A stretch of DNA of 64,000 bases from Zunongwangia endophytica (GCF_030409505.1 NZ_JAUFPZ010000002.1:3603501-3667500), one strand, 5' to 3'. Numbered from the stretch's first letter, positions 27,526 to 36,442 are shown. Notes: generated by a model from the letters alone, not told the origin. Numbers and translations are program-made.

Positions 27526-27544
27526 TTTTAAACACATTTAGAAA

Positions 27545-27566
27545 TCGGAACATAGCTATGTTTCGA
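27545..27566. promoter_or_regulatory. Palindrome between HYC_CC_PP and cusA-like genes
   Basis: The central 14 bases AACATAGCTATGTT are perfectly symmetric, and symmetry extends to 22 bases with one G-T step. It lacks an unpaired loop, so a dimeric protein site fits better than an RNA hairpin. Confidence 0.35.
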
Positions 27567-27631
27567 TGATTTTGTTATGCCTTTTTTTTAGGCTGAGTTG
27601 ATGTGTTTTTTAAGATCAAATATTTCTTTTT

Positions 27632-30600
27632 ATGCTGAATAAAAGCATTAAATTTTTAATTGAAAATAAACTAGTTGCCGTTATCTTACTTATTGTTTTA
27701 GTAGGATGGGGAATGGTGAATGCACCTTTCCAATGGAGTCTAGGAGCGCTGCCGCACAATCCCGTAGCAGTAGATGCTATACCCGATCTTGGCGAAAATC
27801 AACAAATTGTTTTTACTAAGTGGGATGGACGATCGCCACAGGATATAGAAGATCAAATTACTTATCCATTAACAACTTCTTTGTTGGGAATACCTGGAGT
27901 TAAAACCATTCGAAGTTCTTCGATGTTTGGTTTTTCAAGTATCTATATCATTTTTGAAGAGGATGTAGAATTTTACTGGAGCCGAAGCCGAATTCTGGAA
28001 AAATTAAACTCTTTACCAAACGGATTGCTACCGGAAGAAGTTAGTCCCTCTTTAGGGCCAGATGCCACCGCTTTAGGCCAGATTTATTGGTATACTTTAG
28101 AAGGTCGCGATAAAGATGGAAATGTTACCGGCGGTTGGGATCTCCAGGAATTACGAAGTATTCAGGATTTTTATGTGAAATATGCTTTGTCTAGCGCTGG
28201 TGGTGTTTCAGAAGTTGCTTCGATTGGTGGTTATGTTCAGGAATATCAAATTGATGTGCAGCCTGAAAAAATGCGTCAATACAACATCAGTTTACAGGAG
28301 GTTGTAAAAGCGGTCAAAGAAAGTAATCGAGAAATTGGCGCACAAACTTTAGAAATTAATCAGGCAGAATATCTGGTACGTGGACTGGGATATGTAAAGT
28401 CTATCGAGGATATCGAAAATGCGGTAGTCTCTTCTAAAGATTTTGCAGCTTTAAAAGTAAGCGATATTGCCAAAGTATCTTTAGGCCCAGCAGCACGCCG
28501 AGGAATTCTAGATAAAGAAGGCGCCGAGGTGGTTGGCGGAGTAGTAGTTGCCAGAAATGGCGCTAACCCAATGGAAGTTATCGAAAATGTAAAAGATAAA
28601 ATTGCGTCAATAAGTGGTGGTTTACCTTCTAAAAAATTAGCCGATGGGACCACTTCACAGCTTACCATTGTTCCGTTTTATGATCGGTCGGAATTGATAA
28701 ATGAAACCTTAGGCACCTTAAACGAGGCGCTAAGTTTAGAAATCTTAATCACGATTTTTGTTATTGTGATTATGGTTTTTAACCTGAGAGCTTCGATTCT
28801 TATTTCGGGATTACTTCCTGTAGCAGTTTTGATGGTTTTTATCGCCATGAAATTTTTTAATGTCGATGCCAATATTGTAGCACTTTCTGGGATTGCCATC
28901 GCAATTGGAACCATGGTCGATGTAGGCGTGATTCTTTCAGAAAATATTATTCGGCATATAGATGAAGATGAACAAAATTCACCGATAAATACGGTAGTTT
29001 ATAATGCTACGACTGAAGTTTCTGGAGCAATTATTACTGCGGTTCTAACCACAATTATAAGTTTTGTACCTGTATTTACTATGGTTGGTGCAGAGGGTAA
29101 ATTATTCCGTCCACTGGCTTTCACAAAAACCATGGCGCTTACTGCTTCTATTATTGTTGCATTATTTTTAATTCCGCCTTTTGCTGCTAGTATTTTCAGA
29201 AAAAGAACAATCCGTAAAAACTTCAATTTAGGAATTCAGGCAATTTTGATCTTATTCGGAATTGCTGCTGTTTTTTATGGAATTTGGCTTGGTTTGGTTT
29301 TAATAGCTTTAGGTATTTCGGGAATATTAAAAGCAAAACGTTTTACTTCTGAAAAACAACATAATTGGATTGTTGTGGGTATTATTTCAACTTCTATCGT
29401 GTTGATGTTAGCGATATTTTGGAGACCACTTGGTTTGGAAACGGCTGTTTTTTGGAATGTAATTATGGTCGCGATACTATGTTTTGGTTTGCTATTCTTT
29501 TTTCAATTATTCCGAAGAAATTATACTCGAATCTTACATTGGGCATTGGCGAATAAAATTTTATTTCTAATTCTTCCAATTTCAATTATTAGTGCCGGTT
29601 TTGTAATAATGCGAAACACGGGGCAAGAATTTATGCCTTCGTTAAATGAAGGTTCATTTTTACTGATGCCAACTTCGATGCCACACGCCGGAGTTTCTGA
29701 AAACAAACGAATTTTACAGCAATTGGATATGGCGGTTGCTTATATTCCTGAAATTAAAACTGTGGTTGGAAAAGCCGGGAGAATCGAGTCTGCTTTAGAT
29801 CCTGCACCTTTAAATATGTACGAGAATATTATTCAGTATAAATCAGAATTTATGCTGAATAAAAAAGGCGAGCGCCAACGCTACAAAATTGATGAAGGTG
29901 GCTTTTTTATACTGAAAAATAAAAAGCTAGCCATCGATGGAAGCAATCGGTTTACTGAAAGAGATATCCCAGATTCGATAAATTCAAGCTTTAAAATTAA
30001 TCGAAAACAACTAATTCCCGATGATGATGGTGAGTATTTCAGGAATTGGCGTCCTTCAATACATTCGCCAGATGATATTTGGAACGAGATTTCATCAGCT
30101 ACAAAATTACCGGGTATCACCTCAGCGCCAAAACTGCAACCTATAGAAACCAGATTGGTAATGCTTCAAACCGGAATGCGCGCTCCAATGGGAATTAAAG
30201 TTAAAGGACAAGATTTGGCGGAAATAGAATCTTTTGGAATGAAGCTGGAAGAAATTTTAAAAGAAGCTGAAGGAGTAAACAAAGAAGCCGTGTTTGCCGA
30301 TCGAATTGTAGGGAAACCTTATTTGCTAATTGATATTAAACGAGATCGATTAGCGAGATACGGAATTTCGGTGAGCGATGTGCAGGATGTTTTAGAAGTG
30401 GCAGTTGGCGGAAAAATGCTAAGCCAAACGGTTGAAGGGCGAGAGCGCTATTCCATTAGAGTACGTTATCCAAGAGAACTTCGCGATTCTCCAGAAGATT
30501 TAAAGAGTATTTATGTTCCGCTAGAAGGAGGAAAGCCTGTTCCGCTAAATGAGCTGGTAGAAATACGTTACGAAAAAGGCCCGCAAGTGATTAAAAGTGA

Positions 30601-31369
30601 AGATACTTTTTTAATCGGCTATGTACTTTTTGATAAAATGGATGGTTTTGCTGAGGTTGATGTCGTGGAAAATGCACAGCAAAAAATTCAACAAAAAATA
30701 GACTCCGGAGCATTAAAAGTTCCGCAGGGAATCAATTATGAGTTTACCGGAAACTACGAAAATCAGCTTCGTGCAGCCAAAACACTTTCTATAGTAGTTC
30801 CGCTGGCTTTACTGATTATTTTTATGATTCTGTATTTTCAGTTTAAATCGGTTTCCACCTCTTTTATTGTTTTTACCGGAATAGCCGTAGCCTTTGGTGG
30901 CGGTTTTATAATGATTTGGCTTTACGGACAAGAATGGTTTTTAAATTTTAGTCTGTTTGGCGAAAATCTTAGAGACTTATTCCAGATGCATACCATTAAT
31001 TTAAGTGTTGCCGTTTGGGTTGGTTTTATTGCGCTCTTCGGAATTGCAACCGATGATGGTGTGGTGATGGCAACGTACCTTACTCAGACTTTCAGTAAAA
31101 ACGAACCAGAGAATATCAAAGCAATTCGAGCTTCTGTGGTGGAAGCCGGAGAGAAACGAATACGGCCATGCTTAATGACAACAGCAACGACAATTTTAGC
31201 ATTGTTGCCGGTTTTAACGAGTACAGGTCGCGGTAGTGATATTATGATCCCTATGGCGATACCAAGTTTTGGCGGAATGCTAATCGCGTTAATCACACTT
31301 TTTGTAGTCCCGGTGTTGTTTTGCTGGAAGAAAGAGATGGTGTTGAAGAGAAGAGAATTGAGTAGTTAG
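27632..31369 (+). CDS. CusA/CzcA-type heavy-metal RND efflux pump
   Basis: A 1245-residue inner-membrane trimeric proton antiporter of the HME-RND group, expelling Cu/Ag or divalent metals. N-terminal landmarks include DAIPDLGENQQIV, the helix-4 signature GTMVDVGVILSENI with the proton-relay acidic residue, and TGQEFMPSLNEGSF. A Met-containing segment (LQTGMRAPMGIKV) lies in the porter domain. It is about 200 residues longer than CusA. One insertion (about residues 525-630) adds some four hydrophobic helices; another lengthens the periplasmic part near residues 750-830. TolC, CusB-like and DUF3347 genes follow, and DUF3347/HMBD company points to copper or silver. Substrate remains an inference. 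Confidence 0.93.
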   Translation: MLNKSIKFLIENKLVAVILLIVLVGWGMVNAPFQWSLGALPHNPVAVDAIPDLGENQQIVFTKWDGRSPQDIEDQITYPLTTSLLGIPGVKTIRSSSMFGFSSIYIIFEEDVEFYWSRSRILEKLNSLPNGLLPEEVSPSLGPDATALGQIYWYTLEGRDKDGNVTGGWDLQELRSIQDFYVKYALSSAGGVSEVASIGGYVQEYQIDVQPEKMRQYNISLQEVVKAVKESNREIGAQTLEINQAEYLVRGLGYVKSIEDIENAVVSSKDFAALKVSDIAKVSLGPAARRGILDKEGAEVVGGVVVARNGANPMEVIENVKDKIASISGGLPSKKLADGTTSQLTIVPFYDRSELINETLGTLNEALSLEILITIFVIVIMVFNLRASILISGLLPVAVLMVFIAMKFFNVDANIVALSGIAIAIGTMVDVGVILSENIIRHIDEDEQNSPINTVVYNATTEVSGAIITAVLTTIISFVPVFTMVGAEGKLFRPLAFTKTMALTASIIVALFLIPPFAASIFRKRTIRKNFNLGIQAILILFGIAAVFYGIWLGLVLIALGISGILKAKRFTSEKQHNWIVVGIISTSIVLMLAIFWRPLGLETAVFWNVIMVAILCFGLLFFFQLFRRNYTRILHWALANKILFLILPISIISAGFVIMRNTGQEFMPSLNEGSFLLMPTSMPHAGVSENKRILQQLDMAVAYIPEIKTVVGKAGRIESALDPAPLNMYENIIQYKSEFMLNKKGERQRYKIDEGGFFILKNKKLAIDGSNRFTERDIPDSINSSFKINRKQLIPDDDGEYFRNWRPSIHSPDDIWNEISSATKLPGITSAPKLQPIETRLVMLQTGMRAPMGIKVKGQDLAEIESFGMKLEEILKEAEGVNKEAVFADRIVGKPYLLIDIKRDRLARYGISVSDVQDVLEVAVGGKMLSQTVEGRERYSIRVRYPRELRDSPEDLKSIYVPLEGGKPVPLNELVEIRYEKGPQVIKSEDTFLIGYVLFDKMDGFAEVDVVENAQQKIQQKIDSGALKVPQGINYEFTGNYENQLRAAKTLSIVVPLALLIIFMILYFQFKSVSTSFIVFTGIAVAFGGGFIMIWLYGQEWFLNFSLFGENLRDLFQMHTINLSVAVWVGFIALFGIATDDGVVMATYLTQTFSKNEPENIKAIRASVVEAGEKRIRPCLMTTATTILALLPVLTSTGRGSDIMIPMAIPSFGGMLIALITLFVVPVLFCWKKEMVLKRRELSS

Positions 31370-31641
31370 AAGCTAGATTTTAGATAATAGACAAGAGATA
31401 AAAGAAACAGGATTCAATATTTTGAATGCTAAATGTTGAATTTAGAAAATAAAATATGAACGTCATGCTGAACTTGATTCAGCATCTCATAACGTTGTGG
31501 ATGAGATTCCGGATCGAGTCCGGAATGACGAAAGATTGTAAAGATTTTGATTGAAGTAAGGGAATAAAATATTTTAAATACTGATTAAAAAAGCTGATAG
31601 CTGAAAGCTCAAAAATTAAAAACTGTAAACCGTGAACTATA
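31370..31641. other. 272-base gap with a hairpin-repeat pair
   Basis: No gene is seen. It holds an inverted pair of the covarying hairpin repeat (31461-31490 and 31501-31530) and is otherwise AT-rich. Confidence 0.6.
31461..31530. repeat. Hairpin-repeat pair 1 (A1 and B1, inverted)
   Basis: A1 (31461-31490) reads CGTCAT, stem GCTGAA, loop CTTGA, stem TTCAGC, ATCTCAT. B1 (31501-31530) is the same element on the other strand with stem TCCGGA on both arms and loop CTCGA. Ten bases separate the two. It lies between the cusA-like and tolC-like genes. Confidence 0.85.
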
Positions 31642-32868
31642 ATGTTAACTAAAAAAACATATAAAATACTACCTATTTGGATGATGCTGCTGTTTTCTTT
31701 TGCAACGGAAGCCCAACAATTAGAGGCTTATATTCAGGAAGCTCAGGAGAGTAATCCTATGGTCGAGGCGATCCGAGCTAAATATGATATTTCTAAAGAG
31801 CAGATCAATGCTGTAAATTCGTTGCCAAATACCGAATTTTCTGCAGGATATTTTGTTAGCGAACCAGAAACCAGAACGGGTCCACAGCAAGCAAAATTTT
31901 CAGTAAAGCAAATGCTTCCTTGGTTCGGAACGATTTCAGCGAAGCAGCATTATGCTAGTTCTCTTGCAGAAGAGGATCAAATTGAAGTTGAAACCGCATT
32001 ACGAAAACTAAGATTGTCGGTTTCTAGTGCCTATTTTCAGTTATATGAATGGCAAAAAAAAATTGAAGTTGTACAGGAAAATATTGATTTGTTGCGAGTT
32101 TATGAAGAATTGGCTTTAAACGGAGTAGAAGTGGGAAAAGCAGGAGCCGTTGATATACTAAAACTTCAGATGCAGCAAAATAAATTAAAAGATCAGTTAA
32201 TCAATCTTCAAAATAATTTGAATGCTGAAAAAGTAGCGTTTAATCGTCTGCTAAATAAAGAAAATAATGCTTCCGTAGCAATAATCGATACGCTATTGTT
32301 ACCTGGGGAAGAAGCGAAGTTTTCAGCTATAAAAATACATCCGGAATTATCCAAACTCGATAAAACTTTGGAAAGTATAGATTTTGCTGAAGCTATTAAT
32401 CAAAAGGAAGCTGCCCCTCAATTTGGTTTGGGTTTAGATTATATTAATGTGGGAACGCGTACCGATATGGCGATTCCGGATAACGGAAAAGATATTGTAA
32501 TGCCGATGATTTCTTTTTCTGTGCCAATTTTCAATCATAAATATTCTTCGGTTACAGCTCAAAATAAACTTCGTAAAAAGCAAGTTTCAGCTACTAAAAA
32601 TCAAAGACTAAATGAATTGGAAAGTAGGTTATCTAAAGCTTTAGAAAATCGGAATTCGGCTCGAAATTCAGTAGAAATTCAGCTTCGTAATATAGAGTTA
32701 ACCAAAGATGCTGAAGCTATTTTAATGCGCAGTTACGAAAGCGAAACTTTAGATTTTCGAGATGTTTTGGATATTCAAGAAATGCGATTGGAATATCAAA
32801 TGAAATTGGCCGAAGCGGTAAGTGATTATTTTAAGCAAGCTGCGATGGTGGAGTATTTAGTAGATTAG
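31642..32868 (+). CDS. TolC-family outer-membrane factor
   Basis: A 408-residue outer-membrane efflux protein with a signal peptide ending TEAQQ. Two long helical repeats typical of the OEP domain are visible, with amphipathic segments such as LSVSSAYFQLYEWQKKIE in the first half and the closing LDIQEMRLEYQMKLAEAVSDY in the second. It is the outer-membrane exit duct for the neighbouring CusA- and CusB-like proteins. It lies downstream of the pump rather than at the far end, as is common in Flavobacteriia. Hairpin repeats flank the gene on both sides. Confidence 0.9.
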   Translation: MLTKKTYKILPIWMMLLFSFATEAQQLEAYIQEAQESNPMVEAIRAKYDISKEQINAVNSLPNTEFSAGYFVSEPETRTGPQQAKFSVKQMLPWFGTISAKQHYASSLAEEDQIEVETALRKLRLSVSSAYFQLYEWQKKIEVVQENIDLLRVYEELALNGVEVGKAGAVDILKLQMQQNKLKDQLINLQNNLNAEKVAFNRLLNKENNASVAIIDTLLLPGEEAKFSAIKIHPELSKLDKTLESIDFAEAINQKEAAPQFGLGLDYINVGTRTDMAIPDNGKDIVMPMISFSVPIFNHKYSSVTAQNKLRKKQVSATKNQRLNELESRLSKALENRNSARNSVEIQLRNIELTKDAEAILMRSYESETLDFRDVLDIQEMRLEYQMKLAEAVSDYFKQAAMVEYLVD

Positions 32869-33100
32869 AAATGAGTATTGAGTATTTAGAATAGAGAGTA
32901 TAGAATTTAGAAAATGAGATCCCGGATCAAGTCCGGGATGACTTAGAAGACATTAGCGAATGCTAAGCACATAAGAAAAAGTCCGGTCGTCATGCTGAAC
33001 TTGATTCAGCATCTCATTGGATTGAACAAGTGAAAATAATATTCAGGATTAATTATGATGATTATCGATACTGAATGGAGATCGGAATAAAAAACAACAG
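32869..33100. other. 232-base gap with two hairpin-repeat units
   Basis: No gene is seen. It contains repeat units B2 and A2 in the reverse order to the other gaps; the rest is AT-rich. Confidence 0.6.
32914..33017. repeat. Hairpin-repeat units 2 (B2 and A2)
   Basis: B2 (32914-32943) has stem CCCGGA/TCCGGG around CTTGA when read on the minus strand. A2 (32988-33017) is on the plus strand and has the same stem as A1. The order is B then A with 44 bases between. It lies between the tolC-like and cusB-like genes. Confidence 0.85.
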
Positions 33101-34813
33101 ATGAAAAAAACAGTTATATATACAAGTTTAGCTTTAATAATCGGACTCTTTATTGGGTATATGGTCTTTAGTGGAAATGTAGATTCTCAGCAGGAAACTC
33201 ATACGGAGCATAACGATAAAGTTGAAAGCGAAGAAACGAAATGGACCTGCGCAATGCATCCGCAAATTATACAATCTGAACCAGGAGATTGCCCGATATG
33301 TGGAATGGAGTTGATTCCTGCCGATCAAAATAGTACCGATATTGCTGGATTTACCATGACTGAAAATGCAATGAAATTGGCCAATATTCAGACTACTGTT
33401 GTAGGAATTTCTAGTAGAAATAAAGTAGTTAAATTATCGGGAGTATTAGAAGCTAATGAAGAATCGAATGCTATACAAGCTTCCTACTTTTCAGGACGTA
33501 TAGAGCAGCTTTTTATAAATACTACCGGAGAAGAAATCCAAAAAGGGCAAATGTTAGCTACTATTTATTCTCCTGAATTAGTTGCCGCGCAACAGGAACT
33601 GCTAACGGCTTTACGATTAAAAGAGTCTCAGCCAAAATTATACATGGCAGTACGTAATAAATTAAAAAATTGGAAACTGAGTGATTCGCAAATAAATTCG
33701 ATTGAAGAAAATGGGAAAGTAAAAGAGAATTTCCCTGTTTTTGCAACAAATTCTGGAACAGTGACGGAGAAAATGGTAAGCCAAGGGGATTATGTAGATC
33801 GAGGTCAGCCATTATTTAAAATAGCAAATCTTACTAAAGTTTGGGCGATTTTGGATGCTTACGAGCAGCAATTATCAAATTTAAAAGAGGAGCAAAAACT
33901 TCAAATTTCGGTTAATGCATTCGCCGATCAAAACTTTAGCGGTACTATAGATTTTATTAATCCTGTTTTGGATAATTCAGCCAGAACAACGAAGGTACGT
34001 GTTGTTTTAGAAAATCCTGAAGGTAAATTAAAACCGGGAATGTTTGTAGAAGCAGAGGTTGATTTGGAGGCGGCAGAAGATGATAAAATAAGTGTGCCAA
34101 AATCTGCAGTAATGTGGACGGGAGAGCGCTCTGTAGTCTATTTAAAATCCGATGCTAATTCTCCTCAGTTTGAAATGAAAGAAGTGAAATTAGGTAGCGA
34201 AATTGCCGATTCTTACCAAATTCTTGAAGGTTTGGAAAAAGGCGATGAGGTGGTAACTAACGGAACTTTTACCGTGGATGCCGCAGCGCAATTGCAAGGA
34301 AAGAAATCGATGATGAGTCGGAATCCGACTGATAATAATAGCAATGCAGAGGTAATGGAAATGGATTTATCAAAAAGTTTTCAGTTAGCACTAAAACCGG
34401 TGATTCAGGATTATTTACAATTGAAGGATGATCTGGTAGCTAGCGATGCTACTTCAACAAGGCAGGCAGCGAAAAAAACTTCAGCAAAAATCAACAATAT
34501 CGATACGGCGGAATTGAATAAAATATTGTCTTCTTATGTTAAAGCTATTCAGGATAAATTTAAAGCGATAAGTGTTTCAAAAGATATTGCGACGCAACGA
34601 GAGCATTTTATTGCGCTTTCACAAAATATGATTGCGCTGGTATCGAATTTCGATGAAATCGACGAGATTTATATTCAGCGCTGCCCAATGGCGAACAACA
34701 ATCTTGGTGCTACCTGGCTTAGTAGAAATAAGGAAATTAAAAATCCATATTTTGGCTCGCAAATGTTAGGATGCGGAGAAACGATTAGAATTTTACCAAA
34801 TAAGGATAAATAG
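33101..34813 (+). CDS. CusB-like periplasmic adaptor with HMBD and C-terminal DUF3347
   Basis: A 570-residue membrane-fusion protein. A signal anchor (residues 4-23) is followed by a heavy-metal binding domain at about 47-73 (CAMHP, then GDCPICGMEL). The adaptor body includes the lipoyl-like and beta-barrel segments (GTVTEKMVSQGDYVDRGQ, VRVVLENPEGKLKPGMFVEAEV), and a DUF3347 domain at about 430-560 ends in CPMA, TWLSRN, NPYFGSQMLGCGE. It joins the pump and TolC and probably hands metal to the pump. The next gene encodes a free copy of the same DUF3347 domain. Confidence 0.92.
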   Translation: MKKTVIYTSLALIIGLFIGYMVFSGNVDSQQETHTEHNDKVESEETKWTCAMHPQIIQSEPGDCPICGMELIPADQNSTDIAGFTMTENAMKLANIQTTVVGISSRNKVVKLSGVLEANEESNAIQASYFSGRIEQLFINTTGEEIQKGQMLATIYSPELVAAQQELLTALRLKESQPKLYMAVRNKLKNWKLSDSQINSIEENGKVKENFPVFATNSGTVTEKMVSQGDYVDRGQPLFKIANLTKVWAILDAYEQQLSNLKEEQKLQISVNAFADQNFSGTIDFINPVLDNSARTTKVRVVLENPEGKLKPGMFVEAEVDLEAAEDDKISVPKSAVMWTGERSVVYLKSDANSPQFEMKEVKLGSEIADSYQILEGLEKGDEVVTNGTFTVDAAAQLQGKKSMMSRNPTDNNSNAEVMEMDLSKSFQLALKPVIQDYLQLKDDLVASDATSTRQAAKKTSAKINNIDTAELNKILSSYVKAIQDKFKAISVSKDIATQREHFIALSQNMIALVSNFDEIDEIYIQRCPMANNNLGATWLSRNKEIKNPYFGSQMLGCGETIRILPNKDK

Positions 34814-34818
34814 TATGA

Positions 34819-34883
34819 CGTCACCCTGAACTTGTTTCAGGGTTCCCATAATGATGAGATTCCGGATCAAGTCCTGAATGAAG
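34819..34883. repeat. Hairpin-repeat pair 3 (A3 and B3, inverted)
   Basis: A3 (34819-34849) has stem CCCTGAA/TTCAGGG and loop CTTGT. B3 (34854-34883) is a TCCGGA-type copy with one mismatched stem position, so it seems to be decaying. The pair lies six bases after the stop of the cusB-like gene. Confidence 0.82.
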
Positions 34884-34922
34884 CAAAATAATGTTCGAAA
34901 TTAAATTTAATAATAAAGAATT

Positions 34923-35465
34923 ATGAAACGTATACCTAGAAATCTATTTTTTATCGCTTTTTCAGCTGGAATTATAAGCTTTACCAGCTGTAAGGAAAAC
35001 AAAGAATCTGCTACTGATGCTACGCAGGAAGATGTAAAAATGACTCAGGATGATAATGCTAAAACGATAGTCCAAAATGCTAAATTTAATGATGAAAAAG
35101 TAGCTTCAGAATACGCTGCTTATTTACAATTGAAAGATGCTTTGGTGGCTACCGATGCAAATGCTGCGAAAAAGGCAGCCAAGAAAATGACCGGTTTCGA
35201 GAATGCTGAAATTGCTGAATTAGCGACTAAAATTTCAGAAGAGACGGCTATAGAAGCACAACGAAAAGTATTTTCTGAATTAACGGTTTTGATAGAACCG
35301 GTGCTCGAAAATGCTATTGCTTCCGGAGAAATTTATAAGCAGTTTTGCCCAATGGCTTTCGACGGAAAAGGAGCATCTTGGTTTGCAGCTTCCGAAGAAA
35401 TTAATAATCCGTATTTTGGAGATAAAATGTTGCATTGCGGTAGAGTAGAAAAAACTATTCAGTAA
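34923..35465 (+). CDS. DUF3347 lipoprotein
   Basis: A 180-residue lipoprotein with signal ending TSC at Cys23. A single DUF3347 domain covers about residues 60-180, with a helical part (YLQLKDALVATDANAAKKAA) and the C-terminal FCPMAFDGKGASWF, NPYFGDKMLHCG. The two cysteines and the methionine of CPM and MLHCG are arranged as in the tail of the preceding adaptor, so a soluble metal-binding or metal-transfer role is likely. The similarity of the two copies suggests that one domain arose by duplication. Confidence 0.85.
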   Translation: MKRIPRNLFFIAFSAGIISFTSCKENKESATDATQEDVKMTQDDNAKTIVQNAKFNDEKVASEYAAYLQLKDALVATDANAAKKAAKKMTGFENAEIAELATKISEETAIEAQRKVFSELTVLIEPVLENAIASGEIYKQFCPMAFDGKGASWFAASEEINNPYFGDKMLHCGRVEKTIQ

Positions 35466-35493
35466 AAAAGCGTCCGCGATTAATTATAAATGT

Positions 35494-35578
35494 CGTCACC
35501 CTGAACTTGATTCAGGGTTTCATAACATTAATTTTTTTTCGCATTTGTATGAGATTCCGGATCAAGTCCGGAATGACG
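35494..35578. repeat. Hairpin-repeat pair 4 (A4 and B4, inverted)
   Basis: A4 (35494-35523) has stem CCCTGAA/TTCAGGG around CTTGA. B4 (35549-35578) is a perfect TCCGGA-type unit on the other strand. Twenty-five AT-rich bases separate them. They lie between the DUF3347 gene and the AraC-type regulator. Confidence 0.85.
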
Positions 35579-35608
35579 AAAAAAGTAAGTATATAAATTA
35601 AGCATCAT

Positions 35609-35642
35609 TCTCTCGTTCATATATTGAGCGAGAGATCTTTTT
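35609..35642 (+). terminator. Terminator or attenuator just before the AraC-type gene
   Basis: Eleven-base arms (TCTCTCGTTCA and TGAGCGAGAGA, one G-U step) surround a five-base loop and are followed by TCTTTTT. The structure ends 12 bases before the TTG start of the regulator, so it either ends the efflux transcript or gates read-through. Confidence 0.75.
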
Positions 35643-35654
35643 AAAATTAGAGTT

Positions 35655-36218
35655 TTGGCAGATAACGCGATTCCTATTAAAAATATAGTTTGTGGCCGTT
35701 GCATCGCGACGGTAGAAGCTATTTTGTCTAAACTCGATATTCCGTATAAAGAAGTGAGTTTAGGGGAAGCGATTTTAGAAAGAGATCTTTCTGCAGCAGA
35801 ACAAAATGAGTTGTCTTCGGAATTGGAAAAAGTAGGTTTTCAGCTTTTACAATCTAAGAATGAACGTATCATCAATCATATAAAATCTGTTTTGATTAAT
35901 GAGATTTCAAATAGTACCGATCAAAAGAAATTATCAGAAATCTTAAGTGCAGAGCTTCATCACGATTATAGTTTTATTACCAATTTATTTACTGCGGAAG
36001 AAGGACAAAGCATCCAGTCGTATTTCAATAAACTAAAGATTGAAAAAGCCAAAGAACTTTTAGAATATGATGAATTGAGTATTGCTGAAGTTGCCGATCA
36101 ACTTGGTTTTTCTACTGCGGCTTATTTATCGACTTCCTTTAAAAAACAAACCGGGATTACTCCTTCAGCCTACAAAAAAAAGCAACTAAAAGGTCGAAAA
36201 GGCTTAGATTCTGTTTAG
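35655..36218 (+). CDS. AraC-family regulator with N-terminal CxxC metal-site head
   Basis: A 187-residue protein. The head (about residues 1-75) begins IPIKNIVCGRCIATVEAIL and resembles an HMA copper-chaperone fold, with Cys13 and Cys16 as the likely metal pair. The C-terminal half is a two-helix-turn-helix AraC DNA-binding domain, with IAEVADQLGFSTAAYLSTSFKKQTGITPSAYKK. Only a TTG start fits, since a stop lies ten codons upstream and no ATG precedes the CxxC. Its place between the efflux genes and the copper ATPase suggests that it senses Cu(I)/Ag(I) and controls both; that is inferred from context. Confidence 0.85.
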   Translation: MADNAIPIKNIVCGRCIATVEAILSKLDIPYKEVSLGEAILERDLSAAEQNELSSELEKVGFQLLQSKNERIINHIKSVLINEISNSTDQKKLSEILSAELHHDYSFITNLFTAEEGQSIQSYFNKLKIEKAKELLEYDELSIAEVADQLGFSTAAYLSTSFKKQTGITPSAYKKKQLKGRKGLDSV

Positions 36219-36442
36219 TTGTTTGTAATCATTTCACCACATACTTACTTCACTAATTATTAAGCAAAGCATATCATGCTATTTGATAATTAAATCTTCT
36301 AGTCGCTTTAAAATTGAAATAACTTACCATAATTTCAAAAGAGAATTTATTAGGACTATTTTACTTTTGTGTATTAGAATACTATTTAGATTGAACTAAA
36401 AAAGGACGGAAGTCTGTAATTCAGAATTTCAAGTCTATAATT
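36219..36442. other. 224-base gap upstream of the copper ATPase
   Basis: No gene is visible. It is AT-rich and carries an exact -7 promoter element near its end. Confidence 0.5.
36362..36369 (+). promoter_or_regulatory. Candidate -7 element for the copper ATPase gene
   Basis: TACTTTTG matches TAnnTTTG exactly. It lies 73 bases before the ATG, leaving a long leader. A -33 TTG at the right distance is not visible. Confidence 0.35.

Noticed and set aside
31370-35650. Insertion-sequence ends or a degraded transposon
   Set aside because: The repeats are short hairpins without a transposase gene or target duplications in the window.
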